A stretch of 62,500 nucleotides of DNA from Symbiodinium natans (GCA_905221605.1 CAJNDS010002444.1:111240-173739), one strand, 5' to 3'. Shown: positions 1 through 10,375, counted from the stretch's first letter. Made by a program: numbers and translations. Notes: generated by a model not told the origin, from the letters alone.

Positions 1-519
1 ACCCTAAACCCTAAACCCTAAACCCTAAACCCTAAACCCTAAACCCCAAACCCCAAACCCCAAACCCCAAACCCTAAACCCTAAACCCTAAACCCAAGCC
101 TGAAATCCTAACCCCTAAACCCCAAACCCCAAGACAGAGGCTCAGGGTGTAGACCCTGGACCCTGAACCAGAAGCCCAGTACCAGAAACTTCTGAACCCC
201 GAGCCCGAAAGTGATAAGGTTTCCGGGTTTAGGGTTTAGGGCTTAGGGGTTTAGATGCCTTCAACTCTGTGACCCACAAGCCTCAAACCCTCTAAGCCCT
301 ACACCCCTGACTCTTGAGAGGCCTAAGCCCGCTGAAGCCCCTAAACCCCCTAACCCCAAACCCTAAACCCTATACATCCTCGCCCTAAACCCTAATCCCA
401 AACGCAAAAATCCTGCACACCCTAAACCCTAAGCCCTAAACCCTATACATCCTCGCCCTAAACCCTAAACCCTGAAGCCTAAACCCTAAACCCTAAAACC
501 TAAAGCCTGTGCTGCCCAG
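1..519. repeat. Degenerate telomere-type repeat block
   Basis: Mostly CCCTAAA and near variants (CCCCAAA, CCCTGAA) with a short inverted TTTAGGG stretch near 225-250. It opens in the orientation expected of a left chromosome end, but the same arrays fill the whole window, so it is not evidence of a real telomere. No gene seen. Confidence 0.85.
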
Positions 520-604
520 GCGTTGCCCCCTACCGCGAGACCATCAGCATCCTCTCTGAGCCCATGCAGGTGCCTCGCCTTTTGTGGCTTCGGGAGGGGT
601 TCGG
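520..604 (+). CDS. Candidate internal exon, function unknown
   Basis: Unique GC-rich stretch preceded by a CAG acceptor (517-519) and followed directly by a TTTAGGG array. One frame is open and reads VAPYRETISILSEPMQ. The donor is either the GT of the array (605) or a CAG/GTGCC at 570. C-strand repeats lie before it and G-strand after, the pattern shared by better-supported exons here. Confidence 0.4.
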
Positions 605-1510
605 GTTTAGGGTTTAGGGTTTAGGGTTTAGGGTTTAGGGTTTAGGGTTTAGGGTTTAGGGTTTAGGGTTTAGGGGCTTTCGGGTTTCGGGGATTCGGGA
701 GCTGCTGGCGGTTTCCGAGTCGAAGCCGGGTTTGGAGGCTGTTGGAGGAGTAGGGCTCATGTAGTTCAGGGGTGTAAGGCTTCGGGTTTAGGATTTAGGG
801 TTCAGGGTTTAAGGTACGGCAGGGGCTGGCTTTGTCCCTAACACACATACCCTAAACCGTTCAGGGTTGCTCCGGGCTCCTGAGGAGTCGGAAAAGGCGC
901 CCCTCACTCCCTAAACCCTAAGCCGTAAACCCACCCTAAACCCTAAACCCTAATCCCTAAACCCTAACCCTGAACCCTGAACCCTGAACCCTGAACCCTA
1001 AACCCTAGACCCTAAACCCTAAACCCTAAACCCTAAACCCTAAACCCTATATCCTAAACCCTAACCCCTACACCCTAAACCCTACTAAACCCTAAGCCCC
1101 AAACCCTAAACCCTAAACCCTAAACCCTAAACCCTAAACCCTAAATCCTAAACCCTAAGCCCTACACCCTAAACCCTACGAAACCCTAAACCCCAAACCC
1201 TATACCCTAAGCCCTAAACCCTAAACCCTAACACTAAACCCTAAACCCTAAACCCAAGACCCAACACCCAAAACCCCCCAGCGGGTTCACCTGCAGGGAT
1301 GGCAGGTGTCGGTATTTACAGGGTTTTTGTGGATCAGGTGTCGGAGCACGCAAGGTTTTGGAGCGCTTTTTTGTTCAAGCCGGAGTCTTGAGCCTTGATG
1401 CTGTATCCCAGACCCTAAACCCTAAACCCTAAACCCTAAACCCTAAACCCTAAACCCTAAACCCTAAACCCTAAACCCTAAACCCTAAACCCTAAACCCT
1501 AAACCCTGAA
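605..1510. repeat. Telomere-type mosaic between exons
   Basis: G-strand array at about 605-675, unique spacer, then C-strand arrays at about 926-1250 and 1411-1508. The opposing arms are inverted copies of one another. Variants CCCTGAA and CCCTACA are mixed in. No coding signal seen in the spacers. Confidence 0.85.
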
Positions 1511-2289
1511 GCCAACAGAACTCTCGCAAGCTTTGTAGCACACTTTCAATACTGAAGTCCAGTGCCAATAGGAAAGGATTTGTGGTCATGACTCCTGTGC
1601 ATTTTGCACAGCTTGACACAAACTGGCTGGCTGCAATGGGAATGCATTCCCTGCCTTAGGGGCTTTCTGGCAAGTTCCGCTGTACGAGCTGGAGTCATTC
1701 CACTTTGTGCTGTCCATGTTCAGTGGTGGAGACGAAGTGCTGCAGTTGGCACAGAGGCTCATTATCTTACCTGATCGTGGATACTTATGTTTCCAAGCAC
1801 TATTATGCTACTCAGCTTGATTCATTACATGTCCTTTGGAGTTTGAGCGAAGTTTCCCCGGTCTGCAACGGCTGGTTCGCACGCCGTGCCAATGGAGCAC
1901 GACAATGCTGGGGTCGGAAGCCTTTCGACCATAGTATGTATGGTCAGCTTCCGAAACATATCAAAGATATGTACAAGGACCTGCACCTGTCGCTGCAGCC
2001 CCCCCCCCCCCCCCCCCCCCCCTTCCCCCCCCTCCCCCCCAAAAAAGAAATCCAAAGGAAAAACAGCCAAGTAGTAGCGACAAAACGCAGACCCTGCAAA
2101 CCGTCGCGGAGCAGGATTTTTGAGATAAGGGGCATTCACCTACACGCCAGGCCAGGGATCAGTAGCGTCATAGGAAAATAGCACGCAGGCCAAACTATTT
2201 TCCAGCCCTAAGCCCTGAGCAACAAGCAGTGTCTGCACCTCAGCTGCGCTAAAACCCCAAAAAGTGTCCCAGCAAGTGAACCCGTTAGC
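1511..2289. other. Unique DNA with a poly-C tract, no gene recognised
   Basis: About 780 bases without telomere repeat. A C tract broken by a few Ts fills about 1999-2040; reading frames across it give only proline or glycine runs and are artefacts. No convincing exon found. Confidence 0.5.
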
Positions 2290-2461
2290 CCTAAGGCCTA
2301 CACCCTAAACCCTACTAAGCCCTAAACCCCAAACCCTATACCCTAAGCCCTAAACCCTAAACCCTAACACTAAACCCTAAACCCTAAACCCAAGACCCAA
2401 AACCCCAAACCCTAAACCCTAAACCTTAAACCCTACATGACTAAACCCAGAAGCTGCACAG

Positions 2462-2539
2462 GACTACACAATCACAGCCGCCCTACACGACAAGTCGCTC
2501 GAGTGGCTGCTGCAACACAGCTCCACCGAGGCAGCGCTG
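2462..2539 (+). CDS. Candidate internal exon, 26 codons, function unknown
   Basis: Acceptor CAG before 2462 and donor GTTTCAGG at 2540; length 78 keeps phase 0. Frame reads DYTITAALHDKSLEWLLQH. C-strand repeats precede it (2290-2440) and a G-strand array follows immediately (2540-2680). Helical, leucine-rich, not assigned to a family. Confidence 0.55.
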
Positions 2540-3589
2540 GTTTCAGGGTTCAGGGTTCAGGGTTTAGGGTTTAGGGTTTAGGGTTTAGGGTTTAGGGTTT
2601 AGGGTTTAGGGTTTAGGGTTGAGAGTTGAGAGTTGAGAGTTGACGGTTAAGGGTTGAGGGTTGAGGGTTTAGGTACTGCTCTGTGTTTTTTGGACCCTTT
2701 GTGCCATCGTAAGGTATAATGAATAAGAGCTCACAAGGGCCGATAGCTCAGCTCTCCACTCCCCTATGCAAGGCCCTAAACTCGAAGCCCTAAACCCTAA
2801 ACCCTAAACCCTAAACCCTAAACCCTAAACCCTAAACCCTAAACCCTAAACCCTAAACCCTAAAAACCCTAAAAACCCTAAAAACCCTAAACCCTAAACC
2901 CTAAACCCTAAACCCCAAACCCGCATCGACTTAAACTGTGCATCAGCCAGGAACGGTAAGCTCCAAGCCTGGACGCGCTAAACCCTAAACCCTACACCCT
3001 AAACCCTAAACCCTAAACCCTAAACCCTAAACCTTAGATCCGGTAGGGTTCAGGGTTCAGCCCATCACTACAGCCTAACACGTCGCTGGAAGCCCTCAGC
3101 CCCTGGCTGCATCTAATTACCGGCAGGGTTTAGGGTTTAGGGTTTAGGGTTTAGGGTTTAGGGTTTAGGGTTTAGGGTTTAGGGTTTAGGGTTTAGGGCA
3201 ACACGAAATGAGGCTCCCTAACCCTAGGCCCTGAACCCTGAAACCCTCTTCCTTGGCTTGCTTGCCTACAAAAAGGCTCTGCTTCTCCACACCTGCGTGC
3301 AGCAAACGTCGGGGCAGACTTTTTAGGGTTTAGGGTTTAGGGTTTAGGGTTCCTAATGTAGAACCACCCCTGCCCTTCCTTCTTCGCCAGTTTGTGGGAA
3401 AGACTTCCCCTAAACCTTGAACCCTTAGGTCTTCACACATGACGAAAGACCTGGGTATTTCCCAAAATAGGGGTACGCTTTTTATGCCCCAAATAGAATA
3501 GAATCCCCTCAAAGGGGCACCCAAAAAGTTCAATGGGTTTAGGGTTCTTAGTGTTCCATGGGTTTAGAGTTCAGGGCTCAATGGGCTTC
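2540..3589. repeat. Telomere-type mosaic
   Basis: G-strand 2540-2680, C-strand 2775-2925 and 2979-3036, G-strand 3121-3200 and 3325-3350. A short open stretch near 3265-3320 (reads AYKKALLLHTCVQQTSG) could be an exon but lacks a clear donor, so it is not called. Confidence 0.8.
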
Positions 3590-3936
3590 GGATTTAGGAA
3601 TCTATAAACTCTAGGGTTCAATGGGTTTAGGGTTTAGGGTTCCATGGGGGGTTAGGGTTGAGGGTGTTACTGGGTTTTGGAGTACTGTACTTTAATACTT
3701 TTTTTGGTTCTGGGTTCCTATTCTAGCTACTTACACCTAGAAAGTGTATAGGGTCTACTCCAATGGTAGGGTTACTGAGTTTATGGATTCTGTTTAGATG
3801 GGCTTTGGACTTAGGGTTCTATAAACTCTAGGGTTTAATGGGTTTAGGGTTTAGGGTTCCATAGGGGGGTAGGGTTTAGGGTTTAGGGTGTTACCGGGTT
3901 TATGGATTCTGTTTAGAGTCTAGGGCTCCATGCCAC
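3590..3936. repeat. Imperfect direct duplication of about 200 bp
   Basis: The block holding 'ctataaactctagggtt', 'aatgggtttagggttta' and 'gtttatggattctgttta' occurs twice (about 3597-3800 and 3805-3930). An inverted-repeat element (3679-3770) lies in the first copy only, so the duplication either predates the insertion or lost it. Confidence 0.6.
3679..3770. mobile_element. Short interspersed element, family I copy 1
   Basis: Contains 'tttttttggttctgggttc' and ends in 'actccaatggtagg'. Related copies at about 25760-25850 and 61479-61586. Ends are roughly inverted (gagtactg / actcc). No coding capacity; MITE-like. Confidence 0.55.
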
Positions 3937-3938
3937 AG

Positions 3939-4037
3939 GACTTCAACCGCCTGATTTCATTGTGCACACCGAACACGGACGATCCGATCATTCTCGCGGC
4001 CATTGCGTCACTGAGCCTTGGCCTCTTTTCTCCCTAA
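3939..4037 (+). CDS. Candidate exon, HEAT/PC-repeat-like helix pair
   Basis: Acceptor CACAG before 3939. Frame reads DFNRLISLCTPNTDD then IILAAIASLSLGLF and stops at a TAA formed by CCCTAA. The Ala/Ile/Leu-rich second helix ending in SLGL resembles the repeats of proteasome base subunits such as Rpn1 as I remember them, but this is one short exon. Either a terminal exon or an exon whose donor I missed. Confidence 0.45.
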   Translation, partial: DFNRLISLCTPNTDDPIILAAIASLSLGLFSP

Positions 4038-5056
4038 ACCCCCTAAACAACCCTAAGCCCTAGAACCCAAACCCTAGACCCTAGACCCTAAACCCTAGAC
4101 CCTAAACTGCAAGCACTTGGGAAGAACTTGTACTGAGCTCGTCTTAGAAAGGAGCTCTTAGACCCCGATATAGTACTGGAATAAACTAGCAATATTGCAG
4201 TATGACAACAGAATCATAGAATAATGTACTACTATGTAGCAACATAAAGCATATACCAATATACGACTATATGGAAAGTTTAACCCGTCAGCCTAAAGGC
4301 CGTTCTGGTGAGTTGGGTGGGCTAGGGTTTCAGGGTGAGCCCTGAGCCCTGAGGGTTTAGGGTTTAGGGTTTAGGGTTTGGGGTTTGGGGTTTGGGGTTT
4401 GGGGTTTGGGGTTTGGGGTTTGGGGTTTGGGTGAGGGTTTAGGGTCAGGGTTTAGGGTTTAGGGCCTTTCGTCGGTAACGGAAATACCGGCCCTCGGCCT
4501 TTACGCGAGGCGCGCGGGAAGCGGTGCTCCTTAAATCCGAGAGCACTCGTTCTTAGGGTTTAGGGTACATCTAGGGTTTAGGGTTTAGGGTTTAGGGTTT
4601 ATGGTTTAGAGTTTACGGCACGTAGATATAGTAGATTTTCCATCTTCTGGAGCTTTGAGCAAAGCCCCAGTTAAAAAAAGAGAGTTGTTTTCAGTATAGC
4701 ATTCACTACTTTCTGCCTCGAGCAACGTTGAGGGCTAGGGTTTAGGATGGTAACTCAGTCGAAGTCCTAAGCCTAGAAGCCCTAAACCTTAAACCCTAAA
4801 GCCCAAACCTCCCTTTGCTCTTCAGTTTTGCGCGGCCCCCTTCGAAGTAAGGAGGCCTTAGGAGACACAGCAAGCCCTTATTTTGCCGAGGGCTGCAAAG
4901 CCCAAACCTTTAAGCAAGGGGTCCGGAACCTTCTTTAGGGTTCCCTACACCCGAAACTCTAACCCGAAAGACCTAAAGCCCAATTCCTAAATCCCTAAAT
5001 CCTCACATCCCCCCTCACCCCCCACCCCCCAAGCCCACCCGGCCCAAAGGAAGCAG
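4038..5056. repeat. Telomere-type mosaic and unique spacers
   Basis: C-strand block 4030-4105, AT-rich unique DNA 4110-4320, G-strand array about 4345-4470 switching from TTTAGGG to TTTGGGG, G-strand block 4555-4610, and degenerate C-strand text 4760-5035. No exon recognised. Confidence 0.7.
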
Positions 5057-5110
5057 ATGCGAACGTTCTTGGCAGAAGCTTGCGGCTCAGACCCACGCCC
5101 CAGTTCCAGG
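5057..5110 (+). CDS. Candidate internal exon, 18 codons
   Basis: Acceptor AAGCAG, donor GGGTTAAG; 54 nt, phase 0 at both ends. Reads MRTFLAEACGSDPRPSSR. The Met is probably not a start, since an AG acceptor abuts it. G-strand repeats begin just downstream. Confidence 0.4.
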
Positions 5111-5536
5111 GTTAAGATAGGGTTTGGGGGTCTAGGGTTCTGGGGTTTAGGGTTTAGGGTTTAAAGTTCCAAGGGTTTAGAGAGCGCTCTTTGGGGCTTT
5201 AGGGATTTGGGCTCTAGGATGTCGGGGTGTTTCAGGATTTCGGGTGCAGGGCGCGGGGTTGAGGGCTTTGATCCGAGCTGCTGATTCCGACACCACCTCC
5301 TAAACCCTAAACCCGATATACGTAGATCTGGGGTGTTGGTTTGTGTCCAGGGTCTATGGCTATGGTTTAGGCTTGTTGGCTTCAGGCTTTCCACTCCAAT
5401 GGAGCCGGGCTTGAACATCAGATCCCCAAGGCACAAGGCACAGTAGCGGTTGACGATCCCGCGATTTAGGCCTTTGGGGGGGGGGGGGTTAGGGTTTTGG
5501 AACCAGGGTTTAGGCCCTCAACCCTAAAACCTATCC

Positions 5537-5622
5537 CTGAACCCTAAACCCTAAACCCTAAACCCTAAACCCTAAACCCTAAACCCTAAACCCTAAACCC
5601 TAAACCCTAAACCCTAAACCCC
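5537..5622. repeat. CCCTAAA array
   Basis: Clean C-strand array just upstream of the exon at 5664; intron 3' arm. Confidence 0.9.
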
Positions 5623-5663
5623 AAAACGACGTACCTGCAAGTCCTGAGCCAGCCCTCTTCCAG

Positions 5664-5721
5664 GCGCTCTTCGTCAAGCCGCCCTACAGCGATCTGAGAA
5701 AGTTCATCGAGGACGCTGCGG
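5664..5721 (+). CDS. Candidate internal exon
   Basis: TTCCAG acceptor and GGGTTTTT donor. Frame is ALFVKPPYSDLRKFIEDAA, with an acidic-helical look. Preceded by a CCCTAAA array and followed by TTTAGGG from about 5745. Function unknown. Confidence 0.55.
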
Positions 5722-6010
5722 GTTTTTCTACCTGGTAGCCCAGGTTTAGGGCTTAGGGTTTAGGGTTTAGGGTTTAGTTTAGGGGGTTAGGGCTGGGCTT
5801 GAAAGGGGTTTGAAAGGTCTAGGATCATGCCTGAGGAGCTTCTCAAATTTCAGTGGTTTTTAGGTGTTTAGGGTTTAGGGCTAGGGTTTAGGGTTTAGGG
5901 CTTGGAGTTTAGGGTTTAGGGTTTAGGGCTTGGAGTTTAGAGTTTAGGGTTACTTGGGGCTTAGGGGACCGGAACCCGCGTGCCGCCCTTCGAAGTCCTG
6001 ATCTTGACAG

Positions 6011-6055
6011 GAGCTGTCGCGGCTGACCGTGGACGAAGCCGAGCCCCTCGCCTAG
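6011..6055 (+). CDS. Candidate exon, possibly interrupted by a family B element
   Basis: GACAG acceptor, then ELSRLTVDEAEPLA and a TAG. Because coding sequence seems to resume at 6251 on the far side of an inverted-repeat element, the TAG may belong to the intron rather than end a gene. Confidence 0.4.
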   Translation, partial: ELSRLTVDEAEPLA

Positions 6056-6099
6056 GAATAGTATTTCCTTTTGGTCCCGATAAATTTAGACCACAAGAA

Positions 6100-6204
6100 C
6101 TTGGGATGTTCTCCCTTAGACTAGGCAGTCCTTAATAGGGGTTCTAATGCCCCCCTGTTATAGCCCCTACCAAGGAGCTGTCAGCATAAGGGGGAACATC
6201 CCAA
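6100..6204. mobile_element. Inverted-repeat element, family B copy 1
   Basis: Begins 'ttgggatgttctccctta' and ends with the inverted copy 'aagggggaacatcccaa'. Same termini at 16759-16860, 51434-51640 and 52010-52108. The interior lacks coding sequence. It lies between two candidate exons, as an introner would. Confidence 0.75.
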
Positions 6205-6246
6205 ATAACAACCCCCCCAGAACCCCATTCTAACCCCCACGACTAC

Positions 6247-6292
6247 GGGGGATGCCTACATCGACATCCCCAGCCTGGTGTTGCCCGACAAG
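6247..6292 (+). CDS. Candidate exon, function unknown
   Basis: Open frame from 6251 reads DAYIDIPSLVLPDK and meets element J at 6293. A GTAAGC donor at 6295 exists but gives a stop after joining; the join that keeps frame ends the exon after the AAG at 6290-6292. The acceptor end is unclear. Confidence 0.45.
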
Positions 6293-6425
6293 TTGTAAGC
6301 ATAACTCAACCTACCCCAAACCCATACGCCTTCACTTCCAAAAGGAGAATACAAGGAAGGAAGTTACCAAACCCCTTAATTTCTTCGAAGGGGTGTGCCG
6401 ATAAGGTATGTTGAGCATTTCTTAG
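6293..6425. mobile_element. Intron made of inverted-repeat element, family J copy 1
   Basis: Starts 'gtaagcataactcaac' and ends 'gttgagcatttcttag', imperfect inverted copies. Flanked by ACAA on both sides, which could be a target-site duplication. A second copy lies at 10531-10670. Coding frame continues across it. Confidence 0.65.
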
Positions 6426-6468
6426 ACAAACGGACGCGTAGAGCCGATGAAGCCCATTAACTTCCAGG
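6426..6468 (+). CDS. Candidate exon after element J
   Basis: Reads TNGRVEPMKPINFQ and runs into GGGTTTATGG. Open in one frame only when joined to 6292 with the element removed at its termini. Confidence 0.4.
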
Positions 6469-6638
6469 GTTTATGGCTCTAGAACACTGGATATCTAGAA
6501 CCGTTCATGCTTCTGCTTACACTGAAGGGTGGTATTTCCGGAAAGCCTGGACGAAGCCCCGGGATCTTCAGAGGTGTAGGATATAGGTCTCTTAACCTCA
6601 AACCCTAAACCCTCAGCCCTACGCGACATGCCCTACCA

Positions 6639-6730
6639 CTTACTGTTGGTTAGCAGGGAATGAGGGAATTAGATCCCTATATACAGCTTTTAAGGGATCA
6701 TTCCCCCATTCCCTGCTAACCAACAGTAAG
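6639..6730. mobile_element. Inverted-repeat element, family C copy 1
   Basis: Begins 'cttactgttggttagcagg' and ends with near-perfect inverted 'ctgctaaccaacagtaag'. The same family makes introns 5 and 6 of the SEL1L-like gene and lies at 49621-49817. Confidence 0.8.
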
Positions 6731-6827
6731 AAAATCCTCACCGTAAACCCTAAACCCCTAACCCCTGAACCCTAAACCCTAAACCCTAAGATCCTAAGAT
6801 CCTAAGATCCTAAGATCCTCACAAGGC

Positions 6828-6934
6828 AGCAGTGCCTCGTGTCGGTGCAGACCAGCTTCGATCCGATGCTCGATCTGCTGACGACGCACTCGCGCACTCC
6901 GGGCGTTCAGGCATCCGGCATGAGTTTACCCGTA
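6828..6934 (+). CDS. Candidate exon
   Basis: After AAGGCAG, the frame reads QCLVSVQTSFDPMLDLLTTH and stays open to about 6930, where a GTAAAC donor could end it. Function unknown. Confidence 0.45.
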
Positions 6935-7345
6935 AACCCTAACCCCTAAACCCACCCTAAGCCCTAAACCTTCGGGTTTAGTGCGTAGGGCTCAGAGTTT
7001 GCGAGTCTCAGTCTTTTGGGAGTCCTCGCTCTAACCCAAAACCCAAAACCCAAAACCCAAAACCCAAAACCCCAAAACCCTAAACCCTAAACCCTAAGCC
7101 CTAAGCCCTAAACCCTAAACCCTAAACCCTATGGGGCTTATAGGGTTGGAAGATGGGAAGTCTGGGGTCTGGGAGCTTCAGTTTTGAGATTTCGAAAGAT
7201 TAAAGACCAGGGTGTAGGGGAGTTTCGGCTCGTCTTGAAATGCATCCTGAAGCGCAGCCAATGCCGTAGTCCCAGCTCCTACATCAGCTGAAACTCTAAA
7301 CCCTCAACCCTCAACCCTAAAACCTGAACTCTCTACCCGCAAAAG

Positions 7346-7460
7346 GCCTGCTACGACCTGAAGAAGATCTCCCAGTTGGGCACCTTCCATGTGACCTGCG
7401 CCCTCACGGAGACTGCCGCACGGCAGCAGAGCTACGTTTGCCAAGGGCTCCGTGTTGTGG
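7346..7460 (+). CDS. Candidate internal exon, 115 nt
   Basis: CAAAAG acceptor, GTGCTTAG donor. Frame reads ACYDLKKISQLGTFHV then TCALTETAARQQSYVCQG. One of the clearest unnamed coding islands: strong GC3 and a single open frame. Confidence 0.6.
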
Positions 7461-7739
7461 GTGCTTAGGGCTCCCTTAACGCCCCTTACGCCCTAAATGT
7501 GAGACCCTAAATCCTATGTAAACATCCCTAAACCCTGAACCCTGAACCCTGAAGCCCATGTTCGGACCCTAGACCCTCCAAAACCCAGATCAGCCCACAT
7601 CCCCCCCCCCCAAACCACCAAAACTTTCAGGGCTTAGGGTTCAGGGTTTAGGGTCTAGGGTGCAGGGTTTAGTTCGGGTTTAGTTTGGGTTTAGGCCCAA
7701 ACGGCCCGCAACCCTATCAGCCGTAAATTCCAAACCCCA

Positions 7740-7925
7740 AACCCCAAACCCTAAACCCTAAACCCTAAACCCCAAACCCTCAACCCTCAACCCCTAAACC
7801 CCAAACCCCAAACCCGAAACCCGAAACCCTAAACCTAAAGCCTAAACCTCAAACCCGAAACCCCAAGCCCCAAACCCTAAACCCGAAACCCTAAACCCCA
7901 AACCCTAAACCCTAAACCCAAGCCC
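7740..7925. repeat. CCCTAAA/CCCGAAA/CCCCAAA mixed array
   Basis: Heavily mutated C-strand array preceding the exon at 7958. Confidence 0.8.
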
Positions 7926-7957
7926 CCAAGCCGTACAAGCCCCTACCTCAGGCCCAG

Positions 7958-8005
7958 CTCAAGTGTAAGATGGCCGACAGCGAGTTCGACTACGAGGTCG
8001 AGGGG
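7958..8005 (+). CDS. Candidate internal exon
   Basis: After GCCCAG the frame reads LKCKMADSEFDYEVEG; the next bases are GATTTAGGG, so the donor would be GA or lie just upstream at GTCGAG. Function unknown. Confidence 0.4.
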
Positions 8006-8026
8006 GATTTAGGGTTTATCTGGGGT

Positions 8027-8192
8027 TTCGGGGCTTCTCATATGGGCGCTTAATATGAGGTTTAGGGTTTAGGGTTTAGGGTTTAGGGTTTTAGGGCATA
8101 GGGTTCTGGGGCTTCGGGGCTTCTCATATGGGCCCTGAATATGAGGTTTAGGGTTTAGGGTTTAGGGTTTTAGGGTTGAGGGTTTAGGGTTT
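8027..8192. repeat. Direct duplication carrying telomere units
   Basis: The segment with 'ggggcttctcatatggg' and 'atatgaggtttaggg' occurs twice, about 80 bp apart. Each copy ends in three or four TTTAGGG units, so repeat arrays have been copied with their flanks. Confidence 0.7.
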
Positions 8193-8499
8193 AGGTGTAG
8201 TTCTATGGGCCCTTGATATGGTCCCTTACCTCCGTCACAGGGTTCTGAAGTATAGGTTTGCAGGGATAGAACCACGCCGGGGGCGGTTTAGGGTTTAGGC
8301 TTTGGGGTTTGGGGTTTAGGGCAACCCCGTGGCTTCCGAAGAGGGGTTTAGGGTTTAGGGTTTAGGGTTTAGGGTTTAGGGTTTAGGGGTCCAAGGAAGA
8401 ACTCCTAAACCTAATCCCTCAAGCCCTAAGCCCCCCCAAACCCTAAACCTGGACCCGAAACCCTGGACCCCCGGAACCTGAAGCCTTGAGAGCGCTAAG

Positions 8500-8541
8500 G
8501 GGAGATTTTGGGCGGATATTCGTACCTGATGCCGCAGATGG
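8500..8541 (+). CDS. Candidate small exon
   Basis: CTAAG acceptor, GGTCGTAGG donor; reads GDFGRIFVPDAADG. Function unknown. Confidence 0.35.
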
Positions 8542-8797
8542 GTCGTAGGGTTTAGGCTTTCGGGTTTCGGGTTTGGGGGTTAGGGGTTTTGGGTTGTTGT
8601 AGCAGGCAACAATGGCCCCTAAGCCATGAACCCTACAGACCCCATGAGCCCCATGAGCCCTCATCTAAAACCACTACAGAGTCTGTGAAATCTGGACGCT
8701 CGAATCGTTAGACTAGGGTTTTGGGGGTTATTGTAGTCTAACCACAAAGGGGCCATGAGGGAATGCTGTTCGTAATTCTCCCGACCCCGATATTCAG

Positions 8798-8846
8798 CTC
8801 GAAAGCCCGAGAAACTCAGTTCCGCAGCACCGTGCCGCTGATTAGG
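8798..8846 (+). CDS. Candidate small exon
   Basis: TTCAG acceptor, then a one-base lead and SKARETQFRSTVPLIR, ending at the GT of GGTTTAGGG. A G-strand array follows at once. Confidence 0.4.
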
Positions 8847-8909
8847 GTTTAGGGTTTAGGGTTTAGGGTTTAGGGCCTAGGGTTTAGGCTTTAGGGTTTA
8901 GGGCCTGAA

Positions 8910-9312
8910 AGGAGGGTGGCTGGACAAAGCCGAGGAAGACATTCTCAGCACGAAGCCTTGGCCTCCGGAAGGGCCAGGGCTGCCTCGGAGATCCTTGATG
9001 CAGTGGTTCAGCCCTGTTTTGCCGCCGTCCTGCAGGGAGACCACCTGGGCGTCGAATTCGCGACGGCTGCTCATGAGCAGCTTCTGCTTGACAAGGGCCT
9101 TCTTCTCCGGCCTCATCGGCTCCTGGGCGCCCGCCCCAGGAGCCCGAGGCCTTGCTGGGATGCGCTGGTCATTGATGACTACTTCAGTATTTCAACTGTC
9201 TCAAAGCATTGCCTTCGGTGTACGGGCCCCCGGACACCAACGCTTGCAAGGGAAAGAATCGGCAAGGCGTCGGACGCCTGTAAGACCGAAGGCCTTTGTG
9301 TTTTAGGGTTGG
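8910..9312 (+). pseudogene. Retroelement polymerase-like fragment
   Basis: A 139-codon open frame holds VLQGDHLGVEFATAAHE, then WDALVIDDYFSIS. A hydrophobic-IDDY motif and spacing of this sort occur in retroelement-like ORFs that I associate with dinoflagellate genomes; this is from memory. The conserved stretch is only about 80 residues and flanks decay into repeat-derived text, so it reads as a remnant or as one exon recruited from such an element. Confidence 0.4.
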
Positions 9313-9414
9313 GGCTTAAGGTCGGGGGAATCTGAGCATGCCCAAACTCCAAACCCTAAACAATAGACCCCAAACCCCAAACTTTAAGCCCTGAAACATT
9401 AAAAGCATTCGGAG

Positions 9415-9501
9415 GCCTTAGCGGAGTTGCGTCGCCAGCTGCTGATGACCGACGTGCCCTACGACGCTCGGCGATGCACTTGTCTCTTTGGGTCCGGGAG
9501 G
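9415..9501 (+). CDS. Candidate internal exon
   Basis: GGAG acceptor, donor at GGTTTAGGG. Reads ALAELRRQLLMTDVPYDARR. Function unknown. Confidence 0.5.
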
Positions 9502-9794
9502 GTTTAGGGTTCAGGGTCGAGTTTAGGGTTTATGGTTTAAGTTTAGGTCTTAGGGTTTAGCGGTGTTGTGGGGTCCGTTTTTGGGCTTGAAGGCTTGGGA
9601 TCCTGATGCCTAAAACGCCCTTTAGGATCCGAAGACCTGAGGCCATGGGGACTCCTAGACCCTAGAGCAACCTGGGTACCCTACAATCAGGGTTTAGGGT
9701 TCAGGGTTCAGGTTTAGGGTTTAGGGTAAGGGATTTTGGGATGATATGCTTCTGGGGTTTGGGGCTTGAATTTTCCCTCACTGCCAAGACTGCG

Positions 9795-9876
9795 CGACAG
9801 AAGCAAGGGCACCACCGCCCGTCCAGTTCGGACAACTCACTGTCGATCTTTTGCCGGGACGACATCGCGCCGACAC
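9795..9876 (+). CDS. Weak candidate exon
   Basis: After GCCAAG one frame is open: TARQKQGHHRPSSSDN then SLSIFCRDDIAPTP, ending in a CCCTAA stop. There is no clear donor. Confidence 0.25.
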
Positions 9877-9982
9877 CCTAAACCCTAAACCCTAAACCCC
9901 AAACCCTAAACCCTAAACCCTAAACCCTAAACCCTAAACCCTAAACCCTAAACCCTAAACCCTAAACCCTAAACCCTAAACC
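9877..9982. repeat. CCCTAAA array
   Basis: Clean C-strand array that forms the 3' arm of the intron before the exon at 9997. Confidence 0.9.
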
Positions 9983-9996
9983 TTCCAAAACCCAAG

Positions 9997-10067
9997 GAGC
10001 TGGACGGCGCCAAAGACCTGCCCGCCATGCTGGAGACGCTGGTGCAGCTCCTCGGGCTGCAACTCGA
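9997..10067 (+). CDS. Candidate internal exon in telomere-bracketed setting
   Basis: Acceptor CCCAAG is the last mutated unit of a C-strand array; donor GTTTAGGG is the first unit of a G-strand array (10068-10190). Frame is ELDGAKDLPAMLETLVQLLG. This exon shows the bracket rule most cleanly. Leucine-rich helix, function unknown. Confidence 0.6.
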
Positions 10068-10190
10068 GTTTAGGGTTTAGGGTTTAGGGTTTGGAGTTTA
10101 GGGTTTAGGGTTTAGGGTTTGGGGTTTAGGGTTTAGGGTTTAGGGTTTGGGGTTTAGGGTTTAGTTAGGGTTCTAGGGTTTAGGGTTTAG
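10068..10190. repeat. TTTAGGG array
   Basis: G-strand array starting exactly at the exon's donor GT; includes TTTGGGG variants. Confidence 0.9.
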
Positions 10191-10199
10191 GCAAAATCT

Positions 10200-10375
10200 T
10201 GCAAGGTTATGGCCTAAACCCCAAACCCCTAGTAGCCCTAAGCCTAAACACCCTATACACCCCCCCCCCCCCCGCCCTCCCCTTAAGACCCTAAACCCTA
10301 AACCCTAAACCCCTAGTAGCCCTAAGCCTAAAACCCTATACACCCCCCCCCCCCCCCCTCCCCTCAAGACCCTAA
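10200..10375. repeat. Tandem duplication with C tracts
   Basis: A unit of about 100 bp holding 'cccctagtagccctaagcct' and a run of 15-16 C occurs twice in direct order. Confidence 0.7.

Noticed and set aside
1-95. Left end as a real chromosome telomere
   Set aside because: The orientation fits, but identical arrays of both strands fill the window to its right edge.
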